Shown piece after piece: positions 34,880-45,103 of a stretch of 64,000 bases of DNA (its first letter is position 1; every line of letters begins with the position of its first letter). The translations under genes were made by a program, and so were the position numbers. The notes under the pieces are model-generated. The model was not told the origin of the DNA, did not search any database, and was given only the letters and a program-made list of their open reading frames with translations. Where the stretch lies: contig NZ_JAJLLW010000008.1 of the NCBI RefSeq assembly GCF_020991005.1, positions 62,001 to 126,000 of the forward strand, written 5' to 3'. The DNA is from Halomonas sp. CUBES01 (GTDB lineage Bacteria > Pseudomonadota > Gammaproteobacteria > Pseudomonadales > Halomonadaceae).

Positions 34880-36778
34880 ATGCACTGTGGCGTTATCGCG
34901 CGTCCCGTTCTAAGCATTGCCCGTCACGCACTGCTTGTGCTGTCGTCACTGGCAAGCCCTTTCGCCAACAGCGGTACAGATATTGCCCCAACGGCCACGG
35001 ACGGCACGTCGCCTATCGAAACGGTTCATGCACTTTCGCTTTACGGCTCCCCGGCGCTGGATGACGATTTCGAGCACTTTTCGCACGTCAACCCAGACGC
35101 GCCCAAAGGGGGCAGTATCAAGCACACAGCCGTGGGCAGCAGTTTTGACTCGACAAACCCTTTCATTATTCGCGGCACGCCGGCAACGGGCGTGTCACGG
35201 ATTTATGACACCTTGATGGCGAGTAACCCCAACGAGCCTTTCAGCCTTTACGGCCTGCTTGCAGAAGGCGTGCGCCTTGACCCCGGTCGCGAATGGATCG
35301 AGTTCGATATGCGCCCGGAAGCGCGTTTCCAGGACGGCGAACCGGTCACCGCCCACGATGTGGTGTTTTCGCTGAACCTGTTGCGCGAGAAAGGCAACCC
35401 CTTCTACAGCAGCTATTATGCGGGGGTAGATGAGGCCATCGCGCTCAATGATCATCAGGTACGCTTCACGCTGAACGACACCGAATCCCGGGAGCTGCCG
35501 CTCATCGTGGCCCAGTTGCCCATCCTGCCGCGACACTACTGGGAGCAGCACGACTTCAGCGCTCCCACACTGGCCGCTCACCCCGGCTCCGGCCCCTACA
35601 AGATCGGCGAAGTGGATCCAGGGCGGCGAATCGTCTATCAGCGCGACGCCAACTACTGGGCAAAAGATCTGCCGGTCAACGTGGGTCGCCACAATATCGA
35701 TCGGGTGATCTATGATTACTATAGAGACCGGGATATCGCCTGGGAAGCTTTCAAGGCCGGGCTGACGGATTTTCGCACCGATGCCCGCGCCGCCACCTGG
35801 GCCGTTGGCTACGACTTTCCTGCCTATGAAGAGGGTCTGGTCAAGCGCATCACGGTACCCGACGTGAATCCTTCCATGATGCAGGCATTCGTGTTCAACC
35901 TGCGCAAGGAGAAGTTCCAGGATCCTCGGGTGCGCGAGGCGCTTAGCCTGACGTTTGACTTCCCCTGGCTGAATACCAATATTTTCTACGATACCTACCA
36001 GCGAACCGAGAGCTTTTTCCAGAACTCCGAGATGGAAGCCAAGGGCCCACCCAGTGAGGCCGCCCTCGAGCTACTCGAGCCCCATCGCGAAGCACTGCTG
36101 GAGGCCTTTCAATCCGACCGCCTGTTCACCGAGCCCTTGCCGATCGATCATCCCAATGACCTTCGCGAACGGCTACGGCTTGCGCTCGATCTACTTCGCG
36201 AGGCAGGTTATCGAGTGGAAGACGGCGTGCTGGTGCATCAGGACACTCAGCAGCCACTGAGTCTAGAGGTTCTGCTCTATGATTCGGGGCTTGAACGGGT
36301 GGTGCAGCCGATGCTGCGCAACATGGCCCGCCTGGGTGTGCAGACATCGTTACGCATTGTCGATATCAATCAGTACCTCAACCGTCAGCGCAATTTCGAC
36401 TTCGATATGGTGATCAGCCATTTCCCGCAGTCCAATAACCCCGGTAACGAGCAGCGCGACTTCTGGACCAGCCAGGCGGCTGAATCGCCCCAGAGTCGCA
36501 ACCGTATGGGGCTGGCAAACCCGGCGGTCGATGACCTGGTCGAGCAGCTTATCCGCGCCGACGACCGTGAATCGCTCAATACTATCGCCCGGACGCTGGA
36601 TCGGGTGCTGCGCTGGGGATTCTATGTCATTCCCCACTATCATTCAGGCGAGACGCGGATCGCCATCTGGGATAAATTTGGTTACCCCGAGCCCTTCCCT
36701 GAGTACGCCATGGATCTGGACGCGTGGTGGGTAGATCCCGAACGTGAGGCCGCACTGCAGCGTCAATCCCGACGCTGA
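34880..36778 (+). CDS. yejA: Periplasmic peptide-binding protein YejA
   Basis: 632 residues, solute-binding family 5. Signal peptide about 1-30. Then the YejA-type entry [29 protein letters not shown] and the family 5 core ([32 protein letters not shown]). In enterobacteria YejABEF imports oligopeptides and lets in microcin C. AGGAAA lies 8 nt before the ATG. First gene of yejABEF; 33 bp after mltD, so read-through from mltD is possible. Confidence 0.93.
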   Translation: MHCGVIARPVLSIARHALLVLSSLASPFANSGTDIAPTATDGTSPIETVHALSLYGSPALDDDFEHFSHVNPDAPKGGSIKHTAVGSSFDSTNPFIIRGTPATGVSRIYDTLMASNPNEPFSLYGLLAEGVRLDPGREWIEFDMRPEARFQDGEPVTAHDVVFSLNLLREKGNPFYSSYYAGVDEAIALNDHQVRFTLNDTESRELPLIVAQLPILPRHYWEQHDFSAPTLAAHPGSGPYKIGEVDPGRRIVYQRDANYWAKDLPVNVGRHNIDRVIYDYYRDRDIAWEAFKAGLTDFRTDARAATWAVGYDFPAYEEGLVKRITVPDVNPSMMQAFVFNLRKEKFQDPRVREALSLTFDFPWLNTNIFYDTYQRTESFFQNSEMEAKGPPSEAALELLEPHREALLEAFQSDRLFTEPLPIDHPNDLRERLRLALDLLREAGYRVEDGVLVHQDTQQPLSLEVLLYDSGLERVVQPMLRNMARLGVQTSLRIVDINQYLNRQRNFDFDMVISHFPQSNNPGNEQRDFWTSQAAESPQSRNRMGLANPAVDDLVEQLIRADDRESLNTIARTLDRVLRWGFYVIPHYHSGETRIAIWDKFGYPEPFPEYAMDLDAWWVDPEREAALQRQSRR

Positions 36779-36798
36779 ACGGCTGCAAGGAGAACGCT

Positions 36799-37872
36799 GT
36801 GGCGCGCTATACCCTACGTCGACTGCTGCTGATGATGCCGACACTGATCGGTATCATGCTGCTCAATTTCATCATCGTTCAGGCCGCCCCTGGCGGCCCC
36901 ATCGACCAGATGCTGGCGCGCTTCGAAGGCGCCGATGCCATGGCCAGTACGCGCCTGGATATGGGCGGCGCGGACGTCCAGGTTAACGACGAGTCGCGGG
37001 GTGCCCGGGGGATCGACCCGCGCTTCATCGAGCAGCTCGAGCAGCAGTTCGGCTTTGACAAGCCGGCCCATGAGCGCTTTCTGGGCATGATGGGCGACTA
37101 TCTGACGTTCGACTTTGGCACCAGTTTCTTCCGCGACCGCCCCGTCACCGAGCTGATGATCGAGCGTCTTCCGGTATCGATATCACTGGGACTCTGGACG
37201 ACGCTGCTGGTGTACGTGATCTCGATTCCACTCGGCATTCGTAAAGCGTTACGCCACGGCTCGCGCTTTGACGTCTGGACCTCTGGCCTGGTGGTCGTCG
37301 GCTATGCCATTCCCGGGTTTTTATTCGCCATTTTGCTGATTGTGCTGTTTGCCGGGGGCACGTACCTGGACTGGTTTCCGCTCAGGGGGCTGACATCGCC
37401 GGATTTCGACCAGCTTTCCAACTGGGGCAAGATCAAGGATTATTTCTGGCATATCACCCTCCCCGTGATTGCCGCGGCGATCGGCAGCTTTGCCACCCTC
37501 ACCATGCTCACCAAGAACAGCTTTCTGGATGAAATCCATAAGCAGTACGTACTGACCGCCCGTGCCAAGGGCGCCGACGAGCAACGGATTCTTTACGGTC
37601 ATGTGTTCCGTAATGCCATGCTGATCATTATCGCCGGCCTGCCCTCCGCCCTGATCGGCATCTTCTTTACCGGCTCGCTACTGATCGAGGTAATATTCTC
37701 CCTCGACGGCCTTGGCCTGCTGGGGTTTGAAGCGGTCATGCAGCGGGACTATCCGGTCATCTTTGGCACCTTGTTTCTCTATACGGTGATTGGGTTGCTG
37801 CTCAAACTGGTGTCGGATCTGACGTATGTGTGGGTAGATCCACGCATCGACTTTGCAACACGGGAATCGTGA
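36799..37872 (+). CDS. yejB: Peptide ABC transporter permease YejB
   Basis: 357 residues, DppB/OppB-like permease with six membrane segments. The N-terminus [20 protein letters not shown], a periplasmic insert after the first helix, and the EAA loop [22 protein letters not shown] are seen. GTG start with AAGGAG 7 nt upstream. It ends 2 bp before yejE. Confidence 0.95.
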   Translation: MARYTLRRLLLMMPTLIGIMLLNFIIVQAAPGGPIDQMLARFEGADAMASTRLDMGGADVQVNDESRGARGIDPRFIEQLEQQFGFDKPAHERFLGMMGDYLTFDFGTSFFRDRPVTELMIERLPVSISLGLWTTLLVYVISIPLGIRKALRHGSRFDVWTSGLVVVGYAIPGFLFAILLIVLFAGGTYLDWFPLRGLTSPDFDQLSNWGKIKDYFWHITLPVIAAAIGSFATLTMLTKNSFLDEIHKQYVLTARAKGADEQRILYGHVFRNAMLIIIAGLPSALIGIFFTGSLLIEVIFSLDGLGLLGFEAVMQRDYPVIFGTLFLYTVIGLLLKLVSDLTYVWVDPRIDFATRES

Positions 37873-37874
37873 AC

Positions 37875-38948
37875 ATGGCCGCCTTTTCGTCTCGATTTTC
37901 ACCCATCACGAAGCGTCGTCTGGCGGCATTCAGGTCGAACCGGCGTGCCCGGGTATCGCTATGGGTATTTGGCGTACTGTTTGTGCTGAGCCTGTTTGCC
38001 GACCTGATCGCCAACGACAAGCCGATCATCATGCAGTACGACGGCCAGTGGTACGTGCCGCTGCTGGTCGACTACCCGGAAACCGAGTTCGACGGCTTTC
38101 TGCCCACTCGCACCGATTACCTGGATCCCTTTGTCCAGCAGCAGATCGCGGATAACGGCTGGGCGCTGTGGCCGCTGATCCCGTTTTCCTACCAGACCCT
38201 CGACATGCAGATGACCAGGCCTTCCCCCGCGCCCCCTGACGGCCGTCACTGGCTGGGCACCGATGACCAGGGGCGCGATGTGCTTGCCCGGGTTATCTAT
38301 GGGTTTCGCCTCTCGGTGGCCTTTGCCCTGGTGTTAACCGCCGGCTCGCTGGTCTTGGGGGTGGTCATAGGCGGCGTTCAAGGCTACTTCGGCGGCAAAG
38401 TCGATCTGGTAGGCCAGCGAATCACCGAAATCTGGTCGGGGCTTCCGGTGCTGTTTTTATTGATTATTTTAGCCAGCTTCGTGCAGCCAGGTTTCTGGTG
38501 GCTGCTGGGCATCATGCTGCTGTTTTCATGGCTGGGGCTTGTTGATATTGTCCGCGCAGAGTTTCTGCGGGCGCGGAACCTTGAGTATGTACGTGCCGCC
38601 AAGGCAATGGGGCTGCCGTCTCGGCTGATCATGTGGCGGCACGTCCTGCCCAACGCCATGGTCGCCACCCTGACCTTCATTCCATTTCTGTTCACCGGGG
38701 CGATTGGCACCTTGACCGCGCTGGACTTTCTCGGCTTTGGTCTGCCACCGGGGGCGCCCTCGCTGGGCGAGCTTGCGGCACAGGGCAAGAATAACCTGCA
38801 TGCGCCCTGGCTGGGGATAACCGCTTTCATGACGCTAGCCATCATGCTGTCGCTGCTGGTATTCATCGGCGAAGGCCTGCGTGACGCCTTTGACCCCCGT
38901 CACGTTCAGCAGCACGCCTCTCCTGCCAAGGACATTCCCCATGCATGA
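37875..38948 (+). CDS. yejE: Peptide ABC transporter permease YejE
   Basis: 357 residues, DppC/OppC-like permease. Membrane segments begin at about residue 30, with a long periplasmic loop (about 55-135) ending LGTDDQGRDVLARVIYGFR, and the EAA loop VRAAKAMGLPSRLIMWRHVLPN. The ATG at 37875 follows the yejB stop by 2 bp. Its end overlaps yejF by 8 bp. Confidence 0.95.
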   Translation: MAAFSSRFSPITKRRLAAFRSNRRARVSLWVFGVLFVLSLFADLIANDKPIIMQYDGQWYVPLLVDYPETEFDGFLPTRTDYLDPFVQQQIADNGWALWPLIPFSYQTLDMQMTRPSPAPPDGRHWLGTDDQGRDVLARVIYGFRLSVAFALVLTAGSLVLGVVIGGVQGYFGGKVDLVGQRITEIWSGLPVLFLLIILASFVQPGFWWLLGIMLLFSWLGLVDIVRAEFLRARNLEYVRAAKAMGLPSRLIMWRHVLPNAMVATLTFIPFLFTGAIGTLTALDFLGFGLPPGAPSLGELAAQGKNNLHAPWLGITAFMTLAIMLSLLVFIGEGLRDAFDPRHVQQHASPAKDIPHA

Positions 38949-40533
38949 GCCGCTACTTCGCGTCGACAACCTGAGCGTCGCCTTTGACGGCAGCCCGGTG
39001 GTCGAGTCGCTTTCTCTGTCACTTCACGCGGGCGAAACCCTGGCGATTGTCGGTGAATCAGGTTCGGGTAAATCCGTCTCGGCATTGGGGCTGGTGAATC
39101 TGCTCCCTGCCAACGCTCAGGTCAGCGGCGAGCGTCGCTTGAACGGCACGCTGCTTAACACGCTCAGCAAGGCCGAGTGGAATGGTTTGCGCGGCAATAC
39201 CGTGGGGGTTGTCTTTCAGGAACCCATGACGTCGCTCAACCCGCTCCACCGCATTGGCAAACAGATTGGTGAGTCGCTGCGCCTGCATCAGGGGCTCCGC
39301 GGCAAAGCCGCACGGGCGCGAGCCAAAATCCTGCTCGAGCAGGTGAAGCTGCCCCGTGCAGAAGAGCTACTCGATGTGTGGCCCCATCAGCTGTCGGGCG
39401 GGCAGCGTCAGCGGGTCATGATTGCCATGGCCATCGCCAACCACCCATCGCTGTTGATTGCCGATGAGCCCACTACGGCACTCGATGTCACCGTTCAGCA
39501 GGAAATCCTGGCCTTGCTCAAGGATCTGCGCGACGAACACGGCATGGGCCTGTTGCTAATCAGCCACGACCTGAATCTGGTGCGCCGGCACGCCGACCGG
39601 GTGTGCGTCATGTTCCAGGGCAAGATTCAGGAAACCGGACCTGTCGATCGCGTCTTCGCGCAGCCCCAGAGTGACTATACCCAACGGCTATTGGCGGCTG
39701 AACCTGAAGGTCGGCCCGCACCGGTCACCGCAAGCCCGCCGCTGTTGACGGTCAAGCAGCTGAAAGTCAGCTTCAAGCGTCCCAAAGCAGGCTTATTCAA
39801 GCGACAGCCGCCAGCGTTCGAAGCTGTCAAGGCCACCGATTTAAGCATCGCCCCGGGTGAAACCTTGGGCATCGTGGGCGAATCGGGCTCGGGGAAAACC
39901 ACCCTTGCCTCCGCCATCATGCGGATGGTCGCTAGCCAGGGGGATATCACCCTGGGCGACGCACCGTTGAGCCAACTGAGCGGTAACGATTTACGCCGCC
40001 AGCGCCATCGGCTGCAAATGGTGTTCCAGGATCCTTATGGCGCGCTGTCACCGCGCATGCCGGTGTTTGATATCGTCAGCGAAGGCTTACGCTTCCACTA
40101 CCCCCACTTGTCCGCTGACGAGGTTACCCAACGCGTGCATCAGACGCTAAGCGAAGTCGGCCTGCCGGAAAGCTGTGCGGCGCGCTACCCGCACGAATTT
40201 TCCGGCGGCCAGCGCCAGCGGATCGCGGTGGCGCGAGCGATCATCCTGGAGCCTGAACTCCTGGTGCTCGACGAGCCGACCTCGGCGCTGGATCGCACGG
40301 TTCAAAAACAGCTGGTGACGTTGTTGCGTGAGTTACAGGCGAGGCGCCAGCTGAGCTATCTGTTCATCAGCCATGATCTCGCCGTTGTGCGCGCCATGGC
40401 CCATCGCATCATGGTGCTCAAGGACGGCGAGGTCGTCGAGCAAGGCCCGTGTCTGGACGTGCTTGCCTCCCCTCAACACCCGTATACCAAGGCACTGATT
40501 GCCGCTGCGTATCTAAAGAAATTTGCAGGCTAG
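38941..40533 (+). CDS. yejF: Peptide ABC transporter ATPase YejF (two nucleotide-binding domains)
   Basis: 530 residues with two fused ABC domains. The first has GESGSGKSVSALG (Walker A), LSGGQRQRVMIAMAI and LLIADEPTTALD; the second has GESGSGKTTLASAI, FSGGQRQRIAVARAI and LLVLDEPTSALD. Both look active. The ATG at 38941 lies in the end of yejE (8-bp overlap). Last gene of the importer; no strong terminator follows. Confidence 0.95.
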   Translation: MHEPLLRVDNLSVAFDGSPVVESLSLSLHAGETLAIVGESGSGKSVSALGLVNLLPANAQVSGERRLNGTLLNTLSKAEWNGLRGNTVGVVFQEPMTSLNPLHRIGKQIGESLRLHQGLRGKAARARAKILLEQVKLPRAEELLDVWPHQLSGGQRQRVMIAMAIANHPSLLIADEPTTALDVTVQQEILALLKDLRDEHGMGLLLISHDLNLVRRHADRVCVMFQGKIQETGPVDRVFAQPQSDYTQRLLAAEPEGRPAPVTASPPLLTVKQLKVSFKRPKAGLFKRQPPAFEAVKATDLSIAPGETLGIVGESGSGKTTLASAIMRMVASQGDITLGDAPLSQLSGNDLRRQRHRLQMVFQDPYGALSPRMPVFDIVSEGLRFHYPHLSADEVTQRVHQTLSEVGLPESCAARYPHEFSGGQRQRIAVARAIILEPELLVLDEPTSALDRTVQKQLVTLLRELQARRQLSYLFISHDLAVVRAMAHRIMVLKDGEVVEQGPCLDVLASPQHPYTKALIAAAYLKKFAG

Positions 40534-40623
40534 CTCTTTTTTATCTCAATTCAGGAGCTTGATCTGATGTGCCAGGTAAAAAAGATAACGGTATAAATAT
40601 TTAGCCATGTGAAATAGTAAAAC

Positions 40624-40680
40624 GGAAGGATGGCAGAGCAGTTGAATGAGCCGGTCTTGAAAACCGGCAAAGGTTAATAG
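40624..40680 (+). pseudogene. Truncated tRNA-Ser(TGA) remnant
   Basis: 57 nt nearly identical to the first 57 nt of the intact tRNA-Ser at 19653-19743, with about four changes (in the acceptor stem, D arm and near the anticodon stem). The anticodon stem-loop CCGGTCTTGAAAACCGG is kept exactly. The match ends in the variable arm; T arm, 3' acceptor strand and CCA are missing. It cannot make a normal tRNA. It could be left by duplication or by an element that used the tRNA as an integration site. Confidence 0.85.
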
Positions 40681-40691
40681 TCCTAGTAATC

Positions 40692-40721
40692 CCGAGGTGA
40701 CTGCAGGACATGCCACCTCGG
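40692..40721. other. Hairpin after the tRNA remnant
   Basis: CCGAGGTG and CACCTCGG pair over a 14-nt loop between convergent yejF and rsuA. No T run, so terminator function is uncertain. The 40534-40620 stretch before the remnant is clearly richer in A and T than its surroundings and holds nothing else recognised. Confidence 0.45.
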
Positions 40722-40738
40722 TAGATCATTATCTCTAA

Positions 40739-41443
40739 TTAGAAACTGGCGATTTCGTCAGGAGTAAGTTCGCGCCATTCGCCGGGCGCCAGCGCTTCGG
40801 TCAGCACCACATCGCCAATGGAACGTCGATGCAGCGAGACAACGTGGTTGCCGAGTGCCACGAACATGCGCTTGACCTGATGGTAACGACCTTCGGTGAT
40901 GGTCAGCTCGGCCTGCTGGGGTGACAGGAAGCGCAACGTAGCGGGCTGTGTCGGCGTTTCTTCGCCGTCGAGCGTGATGCCTTCGGCGACTTGATTGATC
41001 GCCCATTGAGCCGCTTCACCTTCCATGGGCTCGTCCAGCTCGGCGATATACACCTTTGCGCATCGATGGCGTGGCGACGTGACGCGATGCGACCACTGGC
41101 CGTCGTCGGTCAACAGCAACAAGCCCGTGGTATCGACATCCAGCCGCCCGACGGGTTGCAATCGCTCCGCCTTGGGCAGGTCGATCAAGTCAACCACTCG
41201 CGGGTAGAGGCCGCGCCGAGCGGTGCACTCTACATCGGCCGGCTTGTGCAGCATGATATAGCGAAGCCCGACCAGCGCCAGCTGTGCGCCGTTGAGCACC
41301 ACCACATCAGTATCGGTATCGATGTGCGTGGCGGGCTGTTTAATCGGCTCGCCGTTCAAGGTGACCTCGCCATTTTTCAGCGCGCGTTTCGCCAGGCTAC
41401 GCGTCAACGGGGTCGTTTCACTTAAAAAGCGGTCAAGACGCAT
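40739..41443 (-). CDS. rsuA: 16S rRNA pseudouridine(516) synthase
   Basis: 234 residues. S4 RNA-binding domain at 1-55 (RLDRFLSETTPLTRSLAKRA), then the RsuA/RluBEF catalytic domain with the aspartate in GRLDVDTTGLLLLTDDG and the late motif EGRYHQVKRMFVALGN. It modifies U516 of 16S rRNA; the related rRNA synthases of the same subfamily are the alternatives. Start ATG shares one base with the stop of the upstream gene (TAATG), so translation is coupled. Confidence 0.9.
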   Translation of the reverse strand: MRLDRFLSETTPLTRSLAKRALKNGEVTLNGEPIKQPATHIDTDTDVVVLNGAQLALVGLRYIMLHKPADVECTARRGLYPRVVDLIDLPKAERLQPVGRLDVDTTGLLLLTDDGQWSHRVTSPRHRCAKVYIAELDEPMEGEAAQWAINQVAEGITLDGEETPTQPATLRFLSPQQAELTITEGRYHQVKRMFVALGNHVVSLHRRSIGDVVLTEALAPGEWRELTPDEIASF

Positions 41444-42258
41444 TATTGGCCGACTCCTGGCTGCAGCGAAAAACGATCGGCATCTTGCCAGGCTGGGAAT
41501 TTTTCTCGAAAAGCATCTAAGTCCGTTTTATTGAGGCATCCCGTTTCAACGAACGGCGTATGCGCTGAATGATCGATAAGTGGCTCGCCCTTGAAGTCCA
41601 CCAGCATGGAGTCGCCGCTGTAGGCCAGCCCTTTGGCATCTTCGCCGACACGGTTGACGCCAATCACATAGGTGAGGTTTTCAATCGCGCGGGCCTGCAG
41701 TAGCGTCCGCCAGGGTTGACGACGAGGTGCCGGCCAGTTGGCCACGCACAGCAGCGCATCATACTCGAAATGTTCGTCCTGTGCCGGCTGCTGACGCAGC
41801 CAGACCGGAAAACGCAGGTCGTAGCAGACCGTCAGCAGAATCTTGAAACCGTTCAGCTCGACGATCTCGCGGCGCTCGCCCATGCCATAGCGTTCGTGCT
41901 CGCCGGCCATGCGGAAAAGATGCCGTTTATCGTAGTAAATGAGTTCGCCTCGAGGGGTCACCCAGATTAGTCGATTGTAGAACTCACCGTCTTGCTTGAT
42001 AGCAACGCTGCCGGTAATCACGCAGTCACGGGACCGCGCCTGATCCAGCAGCCACGCCACACTTTCGCTTTCCTCCATGGGCTGCGCCATTTCACGCGAG
42101 TTCATCGTGAAACCGGTGGCAAACATCTCAGGCAGTACGATCAGATCGGTATCTCGGCTATCAAGCTCACCGAGGAAGTGCGCCAGATGCTCGTGATTGG
42201 CCTGGGGGTTTTCCCAGCGCAGATCGCATTGCACCAGGCTTGTTCTGAGTTGGCTCAT
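41443..42258 (-). CDS. yafV: Omega-amidase of the nitrilase superfamily (YafV-like)
   Basis: 271 residues. Catalytic Glu in LPEMFATGFT, Lys in YYDKRHLFRMAGEH and Cys in LTVCYDLRFPVWLR. The long basic-acidic RMAGEHERYGMGERR pattern is that of YafV/Nit2, which hydrolyse alpha-ketoglutaramate and ketosuccinamate to the keto acid and ammonia. Coupled to rsuA by a 1-bp overlap. Confidence 0.88.
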   Translation of the reverse strand: MSQLRTSLVQCDLRWENPQANHEHLAHFLGELDSRDTDLIVLPEMFATGFTMNSREMAQPMEESESVAWLLDQARSRDCVITGSVAIKQDGEFYNRLIWVTPRGELIYYDKRHLFRMAGEHERYGMGERREIVELNGFKILLTVCYDLRFPVWLRQQPAQDEHFEYDALLCVANWPAPRRQPWRTLLQARAIENLTYVIGVNRVGEDAKGLAYSGDSMLVDFKGEPLIDHSAHTPFVETGCLNKTDLDAFREKFPAWQDADRFSLQPGVGQ

Positions 42259-42329
42259 GGAATCACTCCTTACGCCGCTCTCGTTGTCGCGGTTGTGTTA
42301 GATTAACCTTTTTAAATAATGAGGCTGCC

Positions 42330-43238
42330 ATGCTTCCTACTTCACCACGCGATCCAGAAGCCGTCAAAGGGGTAGGCTTTGGTTTGACGGCCTACATCAT
42401 GTGGGGCTGTTTTCCGCTTTTTTTTGCACTGTTTGATGGCGTCCCCGCCATCGAGGTGCTTGTTCACCGTATTCTCTGGTCGTGCCTGTTTCTGGTAGGC
42501 CTGATCAGCCTGTTACGGCGTTGGCCACCGGTCGTCGCCGCGCTGGTGGAGCCCAGGCGTCTTGGCCGTGTGTTGGCCTGCGCCGTGCTGATTGGCTTCA
42601 ACTGGGGGTTGTACATTTATGCGGTGGAAACCCAACAGGTACTGCAGGCCAGTTTAGGCTATTTCTTGACGCCGCTGGTGAACATAGCGCTGGGCATGCT
42701 GGTGTTACGCGAAGTCATGGCGCGGCTGCAGCTGGTGGCGCTAGGGTTGGCCAGCCTTGCCATTGCCATCCAGTTTTTCATGTTGGGAGAGTTGCCATGG
42801 ATAAGCCTGGCGCTGGCATTGAGTTTCGGCAGCTACGGGCTGTTCAGGAAACAGGTGCCACTTGATGGTCTTTCCGGGCTCTTCGTGGAAACCCTGCTGC
42901 TATTTCCGATAGCGCTGATCGCGCTGGCAGGCTTCAGCTGGTATGGCGCCTCGCACTTCCTGGGCGATACGCAAACAACGGCCTTGCTGGTGGCCAGTGG
43001 CGTTATCACCGCCCTGCCCCTCATGGCCTTTGCGGGTGCCGCACGGCGTCTGCGTCTCGCCACGCTGGGGTTCTTGATGTACATCAACCCAAGCATCCAG
43101 TTTCTGATTGCCCTGACGGTGTTCAACGAGCCGCTAAGCCCCATTCAGCTGACCACCTTCGTGATGATCTGGACAGGGCTTGCGCTTTACTCCTGGTCGG
43201 CCTGGCAGTCACGTCCTCGCCAGTTGGCCGCCGGGTAG
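42330..43238 (+). CDS. rarD: EamA-family transporter RarD
   Basis: 302 residues with ten membrane segments. Family signature at the start: [36 protein letters not shown], and [28 protein letters not shown] in the middle. DMT-superfamily exporter; E. coli RarD is linked to chloramphenicol sensitivity but its substrate is unknown. Its last 30 bp overlap the convergent chemoreceptor gene. Confidence 0.93.
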   Translation: MLPTSPRDPEAVKGVGFGLTAYIMWGCFPLFFALFDGVPAIEVLVHRILWSCLFLVGLISLLRRWPPVVAALVEPRRLGRVLACAVLIGFNWGLYIYAVETQQVLQASLGYFLTPLVNIALGMLVLREVMARLQLVALGLASLAIAIQFFMLGELPWISLALALSFGSYGLFRKQVPLDGLSGLFVETLLLFPIALIALAGFSWYGASHFLGDTQTTALLVASGVITALPLMAFAGAARRLRLATLGFLMYINPSIQFLIALTVFNEPLSPIQLTTFVMIWTGLALYSWSAWQSRPRQLAAG

Positions 43239-44858
43239 CGACAGCGCTGCCTGATCGTCCGGCAGCGGTTCTGGCGACGCTTCTCGCTCGGGCTGATAGC
43301 CGATACGGAAGCCACCCCAGTGCCGACCATTGATATAGATGGGGACGGACAGGTCATGCATGATTTCGCCGGTATCGCGCTTGTAGGTTTGCAGCAGCAA
43401 GGGCTTTTCGTGGGCACCGCAGCGACGCCCGGTGGGATCATCGAAGATGCGTTTGCTGCGGCAGAATTTTAGATCGTGATCGTAATCACCGGTGGGCGGG
43501 CGGCTGACGGCCTTATTATGCGTCGGCACGTAGCCTTTCCGATCACAGGTGATCGCATAGCCCAGATCGAACCGCGTCAGCAGCGGTTCCTGGAGGTCGG
43601 GCAGGTACTTGTCGGTGAAACCGTCAAAGGACGTTCGGTAAAGCGGCGGGCGGGTATCGGGAACCTGCTGATAGTCGGGCTGAAATAGCGCGGCCTCGCT
43701 CAGCTCGCCTCTCTTGAGCGCGCTTTCAAACAGCTTGCCGATCCGATCCGCCGTTTGCCGCGCCGCATGAAACACCTGCTGATGACGGCCGTTGAGCCGC
43801 TGCTGCGCCAGCTCACCGTCGACGCCTTCGGCCGCGTCCATCAGGGCGCGCGCCTGGTTGGCCAGATCGTGCATGTCGCGATTGCCCTCATCCACGTCGG
43901 CTTCCAGCTGATCCAAGGTGTCGGCAACGGTCTGGCTATGCTCCCGGGTGTTGTCGATGGCCTGGGCGACGCTACTGATTTCGCTTTGTACCTGGTCGAA
44001 CTCCTGGGTGATGGTGCCAAGACTCTCGCCTACTTGCTGCATATCTGTCGAACGATGGCTGATACGGCTCATCAGGATGCCCATTGAGGACACCACATTC
44101 TGACCGCTCTGGTGCATGTCCTTGACCAGCTCATCGACGCTTTGGGTCGCCGTCGAGGTCTTGTGCGCCAGATTACGCACCTCGCCCGCCACCACGGCAA
44201 ACCCGCGCCCGTGTTCACCCGCACGAGCGGCCTCGATGGACGCATTGAGCGACAGCAGGTGCGTCTGCTCGGCGATGTCCTCGATCATCGACGTGACGTT
44301 ACGCACGCGCTCGATCTTGTCGTTGAGCGCGGTCAGCATCTCGAGCGACTGTTGGGATTGCGCAGACACCTCGCTCATCTCGTTGATGATGTCGGTCAGG
44401 GCTGCCTGGTTATGGTGACTGGATTCCCGCGCGCTTTCCGCAAGCGCGGCCACCTGGGAAGCACTGGCGCTGACCTGCATGATGGCCGTGTTGATCGCGC
44501 CCATGCTCGCCGACGAATCGCGGGCCATCTTCTCCTGCTTGCTCAGGCGCTGATCCATCAGGTCGGCATAGTGAGAGACTTCAGCCGAGGCGATGGCGGT
44601 GCTGCTGGCGCGACGCATCAGCCGGAACGCCATGGCCCTCAGTGAGGCATAGTCCGCCATCAGACGAAGGCCTGTGCGCCTGCCCTCGAGCTGCTGCTGA
44701 TCAGCCTGGTAAAGCGACCACCACGGGTTCAAGACACACAGCGCGCCCGCCAGCGCCGCCAGGCCAATTGCGATATACCCTCCCAGCGTGCTGTAGGACA
44801 CCAGCCACCCGGCAAGTGCCAGCAGCACTACGGGAACTAACCATCGAAGGACACGCAT
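43209..44858 (-). CDS. Methyl-accepting chemotaxis-like protein with a C-terminal Cache-like sensor domain
   Basis: 549 residues. Two close N-terminal membrane segments (about 5-45) have almost no periplasmic loop. Then comes the signalling domain (about 90-330) with tip [22 protein letters not shown]-terminal region of about 180 residues follows ([48 protein letters not shown]), which resembles Cache-type small-ligand sensor domains. The sensor therefore lies behind the signalling tip and should be in the cytoplasm. Three ATGs in a row (44858, 44861, 44864); the last has AAGAG at 8 nt. No pentapeptide at the C-terminus. Confidence 0.85.
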   Translation of the reverse strand: MRVLRWLVPVVLLALAGWLVSYSTLGGYIAIGLAALAGALCVLNPWWSLYQADQQQLEGRRTGLRLMADYASLRAMAFRLMRRASSTAIASAEVSHYADLMDQRLSKQEKMARDSSASMGAINTAIMQVSASASQVAALAESARESSHHNQAALTDIINEMSEVSAQSQQSLEMLTALNDKIERVRNVTSMIEDIAEQTHLLSLNASIEAARAGEHGRGFAVVAGEVRNLAHKTSTATQSVDELVKDMHQSGQNVVSSMGILMSRISHRSTDMQQVGESLGTITQEFDQVQSEISSVAQAIDNTREHSQTVADTLDQLEADVDEGNRDMHDLANQARALMDAAEGVDGELAQQRLNGRHQQVFHAARQTADRIGKLFESALKRGELSEAALFQPDYQQVPDTRPPLYRTSFDGFTDKYLPDLQEPLLTRFDLGYAITCDRKGYVPTHNKAVSRPPTGDYDHDLKFCRSKRIFDDPTGRRCGAHEKPLLLQTYKRDTGEIMHDLSVPIYINGRHWGGFRIGYQPEREASPEPLPDDQAALSLPGGQLART

Positions 44859-45103
44859 CATCATTACTCTTGTTATTGACGTGATAAAAAGCTCCCAAGC
44901 CATTGATCAGGCTCAAGGTTAGCTTACCCGTTCATTAGCGTTAAATAAGTAACACTTTGGGAGAAGACCATGAGAACAGATGAAATCAGTGTCAGGTGCC
45001 GTAATTTTGCTTATAACACGTTAATATAATGACTTGCGTTCGTGTTAGGCCATTGCCCTAGCTCATCGACCTGCTGATTGACGGCGAATCGCCACGGGAG
45101 CCC

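Noticed and set aside
44865..45103. Flagellar-type promoters for the second chemoreceptor or a small gene in the gap
   Set aside because: No CCGATAA-like box or frame with a ribosome site was seen; only an isolated TATAAT before the SulP gene.
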